From Desulfovibrionaceae bacterium (lineage in GTDB: Bacteria > Desulfobacterota > Desulfovibrionia > Desulfovibrionales > Desulfovibrionaceae), in contig JAFGBU010000011.1 in NCBI GenBank assembly GCA_016932995.1, forward strand, positions 1 to 55,102: DNA of 55,102 bases, written 5' to 3'. Below, piece after piece: positions 26,074 to 35,136 of this stretch. The notes under the pieces were generated by a model. The model was not told where the DNA came from and made no database searches. It saw nothing but the letters and a program-made list of their open reading frames with translations. The position numbers and the translations under genes were made by a program. Every line of letters starts with the position of its first letter. Positions within the stretch are counted from its first letter, which is position 1.

Positions 26074-26550
26074 ATGGAAGAAAGCCAGGTCAAGCAGGAT
26101 GCTGAGTTGATGCAGCTTGTCACCTTCAGCATCGGCGACGAGGAGTTCGGCGTGGACATATTGCAGGTCCAGGAGATCATCCGGACCATGGAGATAACCA
26201 AGGTCCCCAAGGCGCCCGACTTTGTCGAGGGCGTGATCAACCTCCGGGGCAAGGTCATTCCGATCATCGACTTGCGGAAGCGCTTCGGCATGGAGACCCG
26301 CAAGCACGACAAGCACACGCGCATCATCGTGATCGAGATAAACAACACCATCGTCGGCTTTGTCGTGGATTCCGTGTCCGAGGTCCTGCGCATTCCGGCC
26401 AACACGGTCGAGCCGCCGCCGCCGGTTGTCTCGGGCATCGAGTCCGAGTACATCTCCGGGGTCGGCAAGCTCACGGACAAGCTGCTCATCCTCCTTGACC
26501 TCAACAAGCTCTTGAGCGGCGAGGAAAAGGAGGCCCTGATCCAGGTCTAG
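26074..26550 (+). CDS. cheW: Chemotaxis coupling protein CheW
   Basis: CheW links chemoreceptors to the kinase CheA. The 158-residue single-domain protein has the usual order: LVTFSIGDEEFGVDILQVQE, ITKVPKAPDFVEGVINLRGK, VIPIIDLRKRFG, and VDSVSEVLRI followed by YISGVGKLTDKLLILLDL. The ATG at 26074 has AAGGGG about 11 bases upstream. It stands alone, away from CheZ at 45754, with a terminator behind it. Confidence 0.96.
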   Translation: MEESQVKQDAELMQLVTFSIGDEEFGVDILQVQEIIRTMEITKVPKAPDFVEGVINLRGKVIPIIDLRKRFGMETRKHDKHTRIIVIEINNTIVGFVVDSVSEVLRIPANTVEPPPPVVSGIESEYISGVGKLTDKLLILLDLNKLLSGEEKEALIQV

Positions 26551-26592
26551 GGTGCGCGCCGGCCGGGCCGTCCCGGACACGCCGGCGGACAG

Positions 26593-26628
26593 GCCGCCTT
26601 TCGCCTCTTGGGCGGACAGGCGGCTTTT
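26593..26628 (+). terminator. Probable terminator after cheW
   Basis: GCCGCC (26593-26598) pairs with GGCGGC (26619-26624), with an inner CGCC/GGCG helix, followed by TTTTGTT. A direct repeat GGCGGACAGG overlaps it. Confidence 0.65.
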
Positions 26629-26672
26629 GTTCTGTACTCTCCGGTCCGGCCCTTCAGAATCAACGCCAAGGT

Positions 26673-29600
26673 GTGGCCCATTTGTTTCCCGATAAGCTCA
26701 ACCGATTCCTGGCCGGCGAGGATCAGACCCTCCGGGTCTTCAAGGCCGGTCCGGGCGCCGCGGCCCTTGCGGCCGCCGAGCTGTGGGCCGGGGGCAAGAG
26801 CGTGGTCGTCCTGGCCCCCGGGGCCGCGGAGTGGGCGGATCTGAACGCCCTGCTCGGCGTGTTCGCCTCGGGCGGCGGGGTGATAGGCCTGCCTCCCTAC
26901 CGGCCCGGTTTGCCTGCGGCGGCCGAATGGGCCCCGCGCTGGGCCGCGCTCCGCGCCCTGGTCGCCGGGCCGGGCCCCAAGCTGGTCCTGGTTGCGGTGG
27001 ACAACCTCCTGGCCCTGTGGCCGCCGTGCGGGGTGGCCGAGAGCGCGTTTTTGCGCCTGGCCCGGAACGAGGTTCTGTGCCCGGAGATCGTTCTGGACCA
27101 GGCCGCTGACTGGGGCTACCGGCGCGTTTCGCTGGTCACCGCGCCCGGCGAGATGGCCGTGCGCGGCGACATCTTCGACATCTTCGCCCCTGGGTACGAG
27201 CGGCCCCTGCGCCTGGAGTTCTTCGGCGACGCGCTGGAGGGCATCAGGCCCTTTGACCCGCTCACCCAGCGCTCCAAGGCCGAGCTGGAGGAGGCGCTCA
27301 TCCTGCCCGCGGCCCCGGCGGTCCTCGGCGCGGACAGGCTCGCCGCAGCCAAAGGGCGCCTCAGGGCCCTCAAGACCACGGGCGAGATATCGGCCGCGGC
27401 CGAGAGCGCCCTGCGCGAGGCCCTGGAGAACGGCGACGGCTTTATTTCGCCCGGCCTGTACTACCCCGGCGCGGTCGGCCTGGAGGAATATCTGCCGGAC
27501 AGGGCCGTGTACATCCTGGCCGCGGCCTCGGATCTGCGCGCCGGGCTGGAGGACGGCCAGTGGGCCTGGCGGGAGTTTTTGGCCCGGGAAGAGGCCGAGA
27601 CCGGGCGCAGGTGGCCGGCCCATCTGATCTGCCGGACCAGTGAGGGCGCCAGGCGCGTCTGGCAGGGCAAGAGGCAGATGGTCCTGGAGCATCTGACCCT
27701 GGGCCGGGAAAAGCAGGGCCTGGACCTGCCCGAACGGACCTACGCCTCGTTCGGCGACCTGTTCTGGCGGCCCGAGGACCGCAAGCGGCCCTGGTCGGCT
27801 TTGACCGGCCTGCTCAGGCAGCGCTCGGGGTCCGAGGACCGGACGATTTTGTGCTTCAGGTCCAATCGCTCCAGAAACAGGTTCCTGGAGCTGGCCTCAA
27901 AGGAGGACATCCCCATGTCCCTGGAGTATTCGCCGGGCGGCAGGGGGGTTTTCGCCCTGGTCTCGGCCTTCAGGGGCGGGCTCGAGCTGGACTGGGCCGG
28001 GGTCCTGGTCCTGTCCGAGGACGTGCTCCGGCCCGAGTCCGGGACCCCGGCCTCAAGGCCCGGCAGGGAGGTCTTCCAGGGCCTGGACAAATACGACGAG
28101 CTCCTGGAGGGCGACCTGCTGGTGCACAGGGACTACGGCCTGTCGGAGTTCGGCGGCCTGCGGCACATAAGGGCCGGCGAGGCCTCCAACGACTACCTGC
28201 TGCTGCTCTTCGACGGCGAGGACCGCCTGTACCTGCCCGTGGACCGGCTCAACCTGGTGCAGCGCTACAAGGGCCCGGAGGGCGTCCGGCCGTCCCTGGA
28301 CAAGCTGGGCGGGACGCGCTGGGCCAAGGCCACGGCCAGGGCGCGCAAGGCCATCGAGAAGATCGCCGGGGAGCTCGTCGAGATGTACGCCTTCAGAAAG
28401 GTGGCCAAGGGCTACGGCTACGGCCCGGCCGACGACCTGTACCGGGAGTTCGAGGCCGGCTTCGGGTTCGAGGAGACCCCGGACCAGTCAAGGGCCGTGC
28501 AGGAGGTCCTGGAGGACATGGACGGCGAGGCGCCCATGGACCGCCTGGTCTGCGGGGACGTGGGCTTCGGCAAGACCGAGGTCGCCCTCAGGGCGGCCTT
28601 CAGGTGCGTGCTGGAGGGCCGGCAGGTGGCCCTGCTCTGTCCGACCACGGTGCTCGCCGAGCAGCACTATCAGACCTTTTCCAGGCGCATGGAGGCCTTC
28701 CCGGTGCGCGTGGCCATGCTCAGCCGCTTCGTGCCCCAGGCGCGCCAGAAGGCCGTTGTCCGGGCCGCGGCCAGGGGCGAGGTGGACGTGCTCATCGGCA
28801 CCCACCGCCTGCTCTCCAAGGACGTGGTCCTGCCCAACCTCGGGCTCCTGATCCTGGACGAGGAGCAGCGCTTCGGGGTCCGGCACAAGGAGAAGCTCAA
28901 GCACTACAGAAAGAGCATCGACGTCTTGACCCTGACCGCCACGCCCATCCCCAGGACCCTGCAGCTGTCCCTGTCCGGGGTCCGGGCCCTGAGCGTCATC
29001 GAGACCCCGCCCGTGGACCGCAAGCCCGTGGAGACCGCGCTGATGGAAAGGGACAGGGCCATGCTCAGGACCGCCCTTGAGCGCGAGCTGGCCAGGGGCG
29101 GCCAGGCGTTCTGGGTCCACAACCGGGTCGCGGACCTGGAGCGGGTCCGGGAGTTCGTCGCCTCCCTGGTCCCGGAGGCCAGGCTGGGCATGGCCCACGG
29201 CCAGATGCCCGAGCGCCGGCTGGAAGAGACCATGCACGCCTTCTGGCACGGCGAGCTGGACGTTCTGGTCTGCACGGCCATTGTCGAGTCCGGCCTGGAT
29301 TTTCCCAACGCCAACACCCTGATCGTGGACCAGGCCCAGCTCTTCGGCCTGGGCCAGCTCTACCAGTTGCGGGGCCGCGTGGGCCGCAGCGAGCGCCAGG
29401 CCTACGCCTACTTCGTGGTCCCGCAGCTGGACAGGCTGCCCGAGGCCACCCAGAGGCGGCTGCGCATCATCCTGGACATGGACTACCTGGGCGCGGGGTT
29501 CAGGGTGGCCATGGAGGACTTGCGCCTGAGAGGGGCCGGGAATATCCTCGGCGAGGTCCAGTCCGGGCAGATAGCCAGGCTGGGCCTGGACCTCTTCCTG

Positions 29601-30134
29601 GAGATGCTCGAGCAGGAGGTGCGCAGGATCAAGGGCGAGCCCCTGGATCAGGCCACGGACCCGGAGATGCGCTTCGTGTTCGGGGCCCACCTGCCCGGGG
29701 ACTACGTCCCTGATCCGCGGGAGCGCCTGCGCTACTACAAGGCCCTGTCCTCGGCCCGCTCCGGGGAGGCGCTGAGGGATTTGGCGGACGAGATACGGGA
29801 CAGGTTCGGGGCCCTGCCCGAGGAGGCGCTCAACTTCCTCGCGGTCCTGGAATTGAAGCTCGTCTTGTCCGGGCTCCAGGTGGCCCGGGCCGAGCTGTAC
29901 CCGGGCCGGGCGGTGTTGGCCTGGCCGGAAGGCGCGGGCAGGATCAGCCCGGCCCGGCTGGTCGAGTGGATCGGCGAGCGCCGGTCCTGGGCCAGGCTGT
30001 CGCCCCCGGCCAGCCTGGAGCTCCGTTTCCGGGCAGGACGGACCCTGCCCGAGGAGCTTGACTTTATGCGCAGGGAGTTGGAAGTGCTTTTGAACGACCG
30101 GCCGGATGTCGCCGGCCGGCAGGGTGCGGCATGA
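26673..30134 (+). CDS. mfd: Transcription-repair coupling factor
   Basis: Mfd removes RNA polymerase stalled at DNA damage and recruits UvrA. The 1153-residue protein has the UvrB-like N-terminal region (about 1-340), the RNA-polymerase-interaction domain (near 470-540: FQGLDKYDELLEGDLLVHRDYG), the RecG-type translocase with GDVGFGKTEVALRAAF, LDEEQRFGVRHKEKL and TLTATPIPRTLQLSL, VVESGLD-type IVESGLDFPNANT, LYQLRGRVGRS and the C-terminal TRCF domain. GTG at 26673 is used as the start with weak ribosome-site support; no ATG is nearby. Its stop overlaps the next gene (ATGA). Confidence 0.95.
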   Translation: MAHLFPDKLNRFLAGEDQTLRVFKAGPGAAALAAAELWAGGKSVVVLAPGAAEWADLNALLGVFASGGGVIGLPPYRPGLPAAAEWAPRWAALRALVAGPGPKLVLVAVDNLLALWPPCGVAESAFLRLARNEVLCPEIVLDQAADWGYRRVSLVTAPGEMAVRGDIFDIFAPGYERPLRLEFFGDALEGIRPFDPLTQRSKAELEEALILPAAPAVLGADRLAAAKGRLRALKTTGEISAAAESALREALENGDGFISPGLYYPGAVGLEEYLPDRAVYILAAASDLRAGLEDGQWAWREFLAREEAETGRRWPAHLICRTSEGARRVWQGKRQMVLEHLTLGREKQGLDLPERTYASFGDLFWRPEDRKRPWSALTGLLRQRSGSEDRTILCFRSNRSRNRFLELASKEDIPMSLEYSPGGRGVFALVSAFRGGLELDWAGVLVLSEDVLRPESGTPASRPGREVFQGLDKYDELLEGDLLVHRDYGLSEFGGLRHIRAGEASNDYLLLLFDGEDRLYLPVDRLNLVQRYKGPEGVRPSLDKLGGTRWAKATARARKAIEKIAGELVEMYAFRKVAKGYGYGPADDLYREFEAGFGFEETPDQSRAVQEVLEDMDGEAPMDRLVCGDVGFGKTEVALRAAFRCVLEGRQVALLCPTTVLAEQHYQTFSRRMEAFPVRVAMLSRFVPQARQKAVVRAAARGEVDVLIGTHRLLSKDVVLPNLGLLILDEEQRFGVRHKEKLKHYRKSIDVLTLTATPIPRTLQLSLSGVRALSVIETPPVDRKPVETALMERDRAMLRTALERELARGGQAFWVHNRVADLERVREFVASLVPEARLGMAHGQMPERRLEETMHAFWHGELDVLVCTAIVESGLDFPNANTLIVDQAQLFGLGQLYQLRGRVGRSERQAYAYFVVPQLDRLPEATQRRLRIILDMDYLGAGFRVAMEDLRLRGAGNILGEVQSGQIARLGLDLFLEMLEQEVRRIKGEPLDQATDPEMRFVFGAHLPGDYVPDPRERLRYYKALSSARSGEALRDLADEIRDRFGALPEEALNFLAVLELKLVLSGLQVARAELYPGRAVLAWPEGAGRISPARLVEWIGERRSWARLSPPASLELRFRAGRTLPEELDFMRRELEVLLNDRPDVAGRQGAA

Positions 30135-31246
30135 AGAAAAGCGTATTGGCTTTTTTGGCGGCGATGGCCCTGTTCATGGGCTGTCAGGGCGAATCCAAGG
30201 ACCTGGGCGTGGTCGCCCGGGTCAATGACCGGCCCATCTACCTGTCCCAGCTCGAGTACCAGCACGACCTGCTGCACCTGGACCGGGCCGCCGGGGTGGT
30301 GCCTACAGTGGCCCTGCTCAGGAAGGAGTACGGCGAGATTTTGGGCGATCTGATAGTCCAGGAGCTCGTGCTTCAGGACATCGAGGCCAGGGGCCTGGAG
30401 GTGACCGACCAGGAGCTCAAGGACGCCGAGGACCTGATCAGGGCCGACTATCCGGACGGGGCCTTTGAACAGGTGCTCATCGAGGAGTACATCGACCTCA
30501 ACTCCTGGAGGCGTCAGCTCAAGTACAAGCTCGCCCTGGACAAGTTCACCCAGCTGGTCTTGAGGCCGCACATCAAGATCGACTACAAGGAGGCCCAGGA
30601 CTATTACCGGAAGCACATCGCCGAGTTCTACCTGCCGGAGCGGATCAAGATACTGGTGGTCAACGGCCCGAGCAAGGAGCTGGTCAACCGCGCGGTGCAG
30701 ATACTGCAACGCGACAACAACGCCACCCTGGACTCCGAGGACCTGAAGCAGGTCTCGGCCAGGGAGATAGTCGCGAGCAGGGAGCGGCTTTCGGAACAAT
30801 GGCAAAAGGCCCTGCTCGGGGTCGGCCAGGGACAGGCGACAAGGATTTTGAGCGACGAGAACCGCTTCGAGAGGCTCGTGCTCCTGGAGCGTCACCCGGC
30901 CAGGCTCCTGGACCCCAGCCAGGCCTATCCCCTGGTGGAGGAGGCCCTTCTTGACCACAAGCTCCAAAAGGCCTTTGAGGACTGGCTCGCCAGGGCCCTT
31001 GAGGACGCGGTGGTCAGCATCAGCGAGCAACTGCTGCCCGGGGCCGAGGAGGCCGACCCGGGCCAGGCTCAGGGGCAGGCTCAGGAGCAGGTCCCGGACC
31101 AGGTCCGGGAAGAGGTCCAGGAAGGGCCTCGGGAGCCGGCCCTGGAAGAGCTTCAGGAACAGGCCCCGGAACAGGCCCAGGAACAGGCTCAGGAGCCGCC
31201 GCCGGGCGAGGTCCAGGACGAATCGAATGCCGCGCCCGGGCAATAG
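30131..31246 (+). CDS. SurA/PpiC-like lipoprotein with a Gln/Glu/Pro-rich tail
   Basis: The 371-residue product has a lipoprotein signal ending at C18 (ALFMGC), with F rather than L at -3. Next is a SurA-type N-terminal chaperone region (about 25-160; VARVNDRPIYLSQLE) and a degenerate parvulin-like segment ending in FERLVLLERHPA. The last 60 residues (about 308-371) are low complexity, mostly Q, E, P and A. It overlaps mfd by four bases and is followed by surA, so it is probably a periplasmic chaperone for outer-membrane proteins. Whether the isomerase domain is active is doubtful. Confidence 0.82.
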   Translation: MKKSVLAFLAAMALFMGCQGESKDLGVVARVNDRPIYLSQLEYQHDLLHLDRAAGVVPTVALLRKEYGEILGDLIVQELVLQDIEARGLEVTDQELKDAEDLIRADYPDGAFEQVLIEEYIDLNSWRRQLKYKLALDKFTQLVLRPHIKIDYKEAQDYYRKHIAEFYLPERIKILVVNGPSKELVNRAVQILQRDNNATLDSEDLKQVSAREIVASRERLSEQWQKALLGVGQGQATRILSDENRFERLVLLERHPARLLDPSQAYPLVEEALLDHKLQKAFEDWLARALEDAVVSISEQLLPGAEEADPGQAQGQAQEQVPDQVREEVQEGPREPALEELQEQAPEQAQEQAQEPPPGEVQDESNAAPGQ

Positions 31247-31348
31247 CCGAGGCCCGCGTCTCCGGACATTGCATAGCCGGGGCAAAGCGAATACAAACAG
31301 AGTCCTTAACGGCGAGTGGTCGCCGCGCAAACAGGGAGAGACGCGCAT

Positions 31349-32287
31349 ATGTCGGTCAGGACCACCATCTTGTGTTCAGCCTTGGCCTGCCTGGTCATGT
31401 ATACGGGCGTCTCGGCCGGGGAGCTCGTTGTCGACCGCATCATCGCCGTGGTCAACGACGAGATCGTCACCCAGTATGAGCTTGAGGATCGGCTGCGGCC
31501 CATCAACGAGCAGATCAAGGGCAAGGTCCTGAGCCCGGAGCAGGAGGCCCAGATCCAGGAGATCAGGGAAAAGGCCCTCCAGTCCATGGTCGACGACATG
31601 CTCCTGGAGCAGGAGGCCGAGAGGTACAACATCACCGTGTCCGAGGCCGAGGTCAAGGCCGAGGTGGACCGGCTCAAGGAGTCCCACCAGTGGAGCGAGC
31701 AGGACTTCAAGCGCCAGCTGGCCCTGGAGGGCTTCAGCGAGGAGGACTTCCTCGATGACATCCGCAGGGGCATCACCAAGCACAGGCTCATCGGCCACAT
31801 GGTCCAGAGCAAGGTCGTGATCACGGACAGCGAGATAGAGCAGGAGTTCAAGTCCCGGCAGGGCGAGTTCGTCAAGGGCAAGTTCGTGCGCCTGCGCCTC
31901 ATCCTGCTCCCGCCGGAGGCCTCGGCCCCGGACCTGGCCAAGGACATCAGGGAGGCGAAGATGTCCTTTGCCGAGGCCGCGGACAAGTACTCCCAGGGCC
32001 CGGGCGCGGGCCAGGGAGGCGATATCGGGACCCTGGCCTGGAAGGACCTGGCCCCTGAGTGGCGCAACGCCCTGGACGGGCTTTCCGCGGGCCAGGTGAC
32101 CGAGCCCTTCGAGGTCAACGAGACCAATGTCCTGCTCATGCTCGAGGCCGCGGAGGAGGGCGAGAGCCAGGAGTTCACCGAGGTCAAGGAAGAGATATAC
32201 GCCAAGCTCTACAAGGACAGGCTGGACAAAATATTCAAGGAATACATGGAGCAACTGCGGCGCAAGGCGGTCATCGACTACCGGTAG
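31349..32287 (+). CDS. surA: Periplasmic peptidyl-prolyl isomerase / chaperone SurA
   Basis: The 312-residue protein has an N-terminal signal sequence (about 1-23, ending near VSAGEL), the SurA N-terminal chaperone domain (VVDRIIAVVNDEIVTQYEL to about 160) and one parvulin domain (about 175-275; KFVRLRLILLP, SFAEAADKYSQGPGAGQGGD, IGTLAWKDLAPEWRNAL, VNETNVLLMLEA). E. coli SurA has two parvulin domains and 428 residues, so this is the one-parvulin form. A GGGAGA site precedes the ATG. It follows a related lipoprotein, suggesting a duplication. Confidence 0.92.
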   Translation: MSVRTTILCSALACLVMYTGVSAGELVVDRIIAVVNDEIVTQYELEDRLRPINEQIKGKVLSPEQEAQIQEIREKALQSMVDDMLLEQEAERYNITVSEAEVKAEVDRLKESHQWSEQDFKRQLALEGFSEEDFLDDIRRGITKHRLIGHMVQSKVVITDSEIEQEFKSRQGEFVKGKFVRLRLILLPPEASAPDLAKDIREAKMSFAEAADKYSQGPGAGQGGDIGTLAWKDLAPEWRNALDGLSAGQVTEPFEVNETNVLLMLEAAEEGESQEFTEVKEEIYAKLYKDRLDKIFKEYMEQLRRKAVIDYR

Positions 32288-32349
32288 CCGGGTTGTGGAC
32301 CGGCGCGGGGCCGGGCAAGCATTGGGCCGAAACGGCCGGCGGAGACGAC

Positions 32350-33456
32350 ATGAAGCTTCTGGAGATGGGCGTTCTTCTCAAGAGGGAGCGCGAGAGGCTG
32401 GGCCTGAGCATCAAGCAGGTTACGGACGAGACCAAGATAAGCCGCCGGATCGTCACCGCCCTGGAGGAAGGCGACCGGGAGCATCTGCCCCATCCGGTCT
32501 ATGTCAAGGGTTTTGTAAAGAACTACGCCAGGTTGCTGGGCCTGGACCCGGAGCAGATGGCCAAGGTCGTGGAGCGCGAGTTCGCCCTGCAGGACGACGA
32601 GGACGAAGAGTTCGTGCAGGCCCCTGAACAGATCGGGCCCGCCGACGTCCCCAAGGCCGGGTCCAGATTGTCCCTCAAGGGTCCTTCCTGGGCCAGCCTG
32701 CTGCTCATCGGCCTGTTTGTCCTGGTCCTGGCCGCCATGGTCATGTACATGAACAAGGCCTGGATATTCAAGGATTTTCGTTTTTCGATGTCCAAGGCCG
32801 CCGTGGCCGTGGAGGCCGAGGGGCCCAGGGCCGAGGAGGCGGTCAAGGCCACTGAGCCCGAGACCGAGCAGGCGGTCAAGGCCCTTGAAAACGAGCTTTT
32901 GAAGGCCGAACCAGCCGGCACGCTGCCCGCCGGGGTCCACGGGCCCGGGCCGGCCGGGGAGCCCGAGCCGGTTCAAGTGTCCGAGGCCTTGCCTCGGGAG
33001 GCGGCCGAACAGGCCCCCGAGGGCCCTGGGATCGTCCAGGGGCCCGAGGCCGTGGACCGGGAGCAGGCCGCTGCCGAACCCCCCGTGCCTGTCGCGGACA
33101 GGACCGAGGCCGGGCCCGCGCCCGCAGGTCCCGAGCCCCGGGCCGTGGAGGCCGTGGACCAGGAAGGGGCCGTGGCCCCGGCCATTGAGCCCCCCGCGGC
33201 CGCAGGGGACCGGATTCAGGTCCTCAAGATCAGGGCCAAGAAGGACGCCATGTGTTGGCTGGGGGTGTCCGCGGACAACGGCGAGGTCAGGGAGTACATC
33301 CTCAGGGACGGCCAGTCCGCCAGCTTCAAGTTCGAGAAGTCCCTCAAGGTCAAGTTCGGCAACATCCAGGCCGTCGATCTGGTCCTGAACGGCTCTGATT
33401 ATGCGCTCGGACCCGGGCTCGGTCCGGTCAAGACCCTGGTCTTCCCGGTCCCCTAG
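32350..33456 (+). CDS. rodZ: RodZ-like membrane protein (helix-turn-helix plus DUF4115)
   Basis: The 368-residue protein has a cytoplasmic HTH_25 domain (about 5-70; LLKRERERLGLSIKQVTDET, YVKGFVKNYARLLGLD), one membrane segment (about 115-134), a long Pro/Ala/Glu-rich linker (about 145-285) and a periplasmic DUF4115 domain (about 290-368; IRAKKDAMCWLGVSADNG, LRDGQSASFKFEKSLKVKFG). This order matches RodZ, which links MreB to the cell-wall elongation machinery. A GGAGACGAC site precedes the ATG. It lies between surA and recO with no mreB nearby; a regulator role of the HTH is also possible. Confidence 0.88.
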   Translation: MKLLEMGVLLKRERERLGLSIKQVTDETKISRRIVTALEEGDREHLPHPVYVKGFVKNYARLLGLDPEQMAKVVEREFALQDDEDEEFVQAPEQIGPADVPKAGSRLSLKGPSWASLLLIGLFVLVLAAMVMYMNKAWIFKDFRFSMSKAAVAVEAEGPRAEEAVKATEPETEQAVKALENELLKAEPAGTLPAGVHGPGPAGEPEPVQVSEALPREAAEQAPEGPGIVQGPEAVDREQAAAEPPVPVADRTEAGPAPAGPEPRAVEAVDQEGAVAPAIEPPAAAGDRIQVLKIRAKKDAMCWLGVSADNGEVREYILRDGQSASFKFEKSLKVKFGNIQAVDLVLNGSDYALGPGLGPVKTLVFPVP

Positions 33457-33482
33457 CGCCCGGGTCGCGGAGGGGCTGGTCG

Positions 33483-34226
33483 ATGGAGTTCACCGAAAGG
33501 GCCCTGGTCCTTAAGACCGGCTGTTTTCGGGAAGCCGACATGTGGGTTCGGCTGCTCACGCCCACAAAAGGTCTTATGACCGCCTTTGCCTTTGGGGGCG
33601 GCAAGAGCAGGCGCAGGTTCTGCGGCTGTCTTGATCTCCTGAACCTGGTCCTGTTCAGGATAGGTTCGGGCAGGGCAGGCTATCACGTGCTCGAGGAGGG
33701 CACGCTGCTCGACGGGTTCAGGGACCTGAAGCTCGACAGGCGAAAGCTCGGTTCCGCGGCCAACTGCGTCAGGTTCGTGGAGGCCTTGGAACTCGGGCCC
33801 CAGGACGCCGGCGTGGGCTACGAGCTGCTGGTCGAGACCCTCGCGGCCCTCGAGTCCGGACGGGCCGCGCCCGAGGACGCGCCGTTTCTGTTCCGCGCCC
33901 GGGTCGCCTTTGACATCGGGTACCGGCCGGATTTTCGGACCTGTCGGCGCTGCGGCAGGCAGGTCCAGGGCGACGGCCGGTTTTTATTTGTCGTTGACAG
34001 GGGCTGGGTTTGTTGTCCAGAGTGCCGTCCCCGGGAGGGCGTCAGCCTGCCGGTGTCCGCCGGGTCCCTGCTCACCCTGGACTGGATCAGGAACAGCCGG
34101 CCCGGGGACTGGGGGCGGCTGTCCATTTCCCCGCAGATCAAGGGGCCCTGCTACGAGCTGGTGGACCGCTTCGTTGGCTACCACCTCGGGGTGCAGTGGG
34201 ACAACGGCTATTTCAGGAAGGTCTAG
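33483..34226 (+). CDS. recO: DNA repair protein RecO
   Basis: RecO loads RecA onto SSB-covered DNA and anneals strands. The 247-residue protein has the N-terminal OB fold ([39 protein letters not shown]), a helical middle, and a zinc-finger-like cysteine set (C-x2-C in [10 protein letters not shown], then CCPEC). It is 26 bases behind rodZ and 17 before glyQ. The recO-glyQ-glyS arrangement is common in Deltaproteobacteria. Confidence 0.93.
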   Translation: MEFTERALVLKTGCFREADMWVRLLTPTKGLMTAFAFGGGKSRRRFCGCLDLLNLVLFRIGSGRAGYHVLEEGTLLDGFRDLKLDRRKLGSAANCVRFVEALELGPQDAGVGYELLVETLAALESGRAAPEDAPFLFRARVAFDIGYRPDFRTCRRCGRQVQGDGRFLFVVDRGWVCCPECRPREGVSLPVSAGSLLTLDWIRNSRPGDWGRLSISPQIKGPCYELVDRFVGYHLGVQWDNGYFRKV

Positions 34227-34243
34227 ACAGGTCTGGAGAGGAC

Positions 34244-35113
34244 ATGAACTTTCAGGACGTCATATTGAAGCTGCAGGACTACTGGGCCGGGTACGGCTGC
34301 CTGGTGGCCCAGCCCTTTGACATCGAGGTCGGCGCCGGGACCTTCAATCCGGCGACCTTTTTCAGGGTCATCGGCCCGGAGCCCTGGAACGTGGCCTATG
34401 TCGAGCCCTCGCGCAGACCGACCGACGGCAGGTACGGAGAGAACCCGAACCGGCTGCAGCACTACTTCCAGTTCCAGGTCATCCTCAAGCCCTCGCCGGA
34501 CGACGTCCAGGACGTCTATCTCAGGAGCCTGGGCGCGCTCGGCGTGGACGTGGCCGCCCACGACATCCGCTTTGTCGAGGACGACTGGGAGTCGCCCACC
34601 CTGGGCGCCTGGGGCCTGGGCTGGGAGGTCTGGCTGGACGGCATGGAGGTCACCCAGTTCACCTACTTCCAGCAGGTCGGGGGCATCGACCTCGCGCCGG
34701 TGAGCGTGGAGATCACCTACGGCCTGGAGCGCATCTCAATGTATCTGCAGGAAAAGGAGTCGGTCTTCGACCTGGCCTGGAACGACCGGGTGAGCTACGG
34801 CCAAATCTACCGCCAGAACGAGATCGAGCAGTCCAAGTACAACTTCGAGCTGAGCGACCAGGCCATGCTCCTGGACCTGTTCGCCAAGTACGAGTCCGAA
34901 TGCCTCAGGCTCTGCGGGGAGGGCCTGCCCTGGCCGGCCTACGACTACTGCCTGAAGTGCTCGCACTCCTTCAACCTCTTGGACGCCAGGGGCGCCATAT
35001 CCATCACCGAGCGCACCGGGTACATCGGAAGGGTCAGGAACCTGGCCTCCAGGATAGCCGGTCTGTACGACGGACAACGCCGGGAAATGGGCTACCCCCT
35101 CATCTTGAAATAA
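34244..35113 (+). CDS. glyQ: Glycyl-tRNA synthetase alpha subunit
   Basis: The alpha subunit of the bacterial alpha2beta2 enzyme holds the class II catalytic core. The 289-residue product has [32 protein letters not shown]-type start, [17 protein letters not shown] (motif 2 region), QVILKPSP, and EWLDG-like [19 protein letters not shown] with ITYGLERI. The ATG at 34244 has GGAGAGG a few bases upstream. It is followed 23 bases later by glyS. No glycine riboswitch was seen. Confidence 0.97.
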   Translation: MNFQDVILKLQDYWAGYGCLVAQPFDIEVGAGTFNPATFFRVIGPEPWNVAYVEPSRRPTDGRYGENPNRLQHYFQFQVILKPSPDDVQDVYLRSLGALGVDVAAHDIRFVEDDWESPTLGAWGLGWEVWLDGMEVTQFTYFQQVGGIDLAPVSVEITYGLERISMYLQEKESVFDLAWNDRVSYGQIYRQNEIEQSKYNFELSDQAMLLDLFAKYESECLRLCGEGLPWPAYDYCLKCSHSFNLLDARGAISITERTGYIGRVRNLASRIAGLYDGQRREMGYPLILK

Positions 35114-35136
35114 CGACACGCGCGACAGGAATAGAA

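Noticed and set aside
31048-31240. Short CAGG-rich repeats considered as a CRISPR or tandem-repeat locus
   Set aside because: They are in frame inside the SurA-like lipoprotein gene and encode its Q/E/P tail; no regular spacer-repeat pattern.
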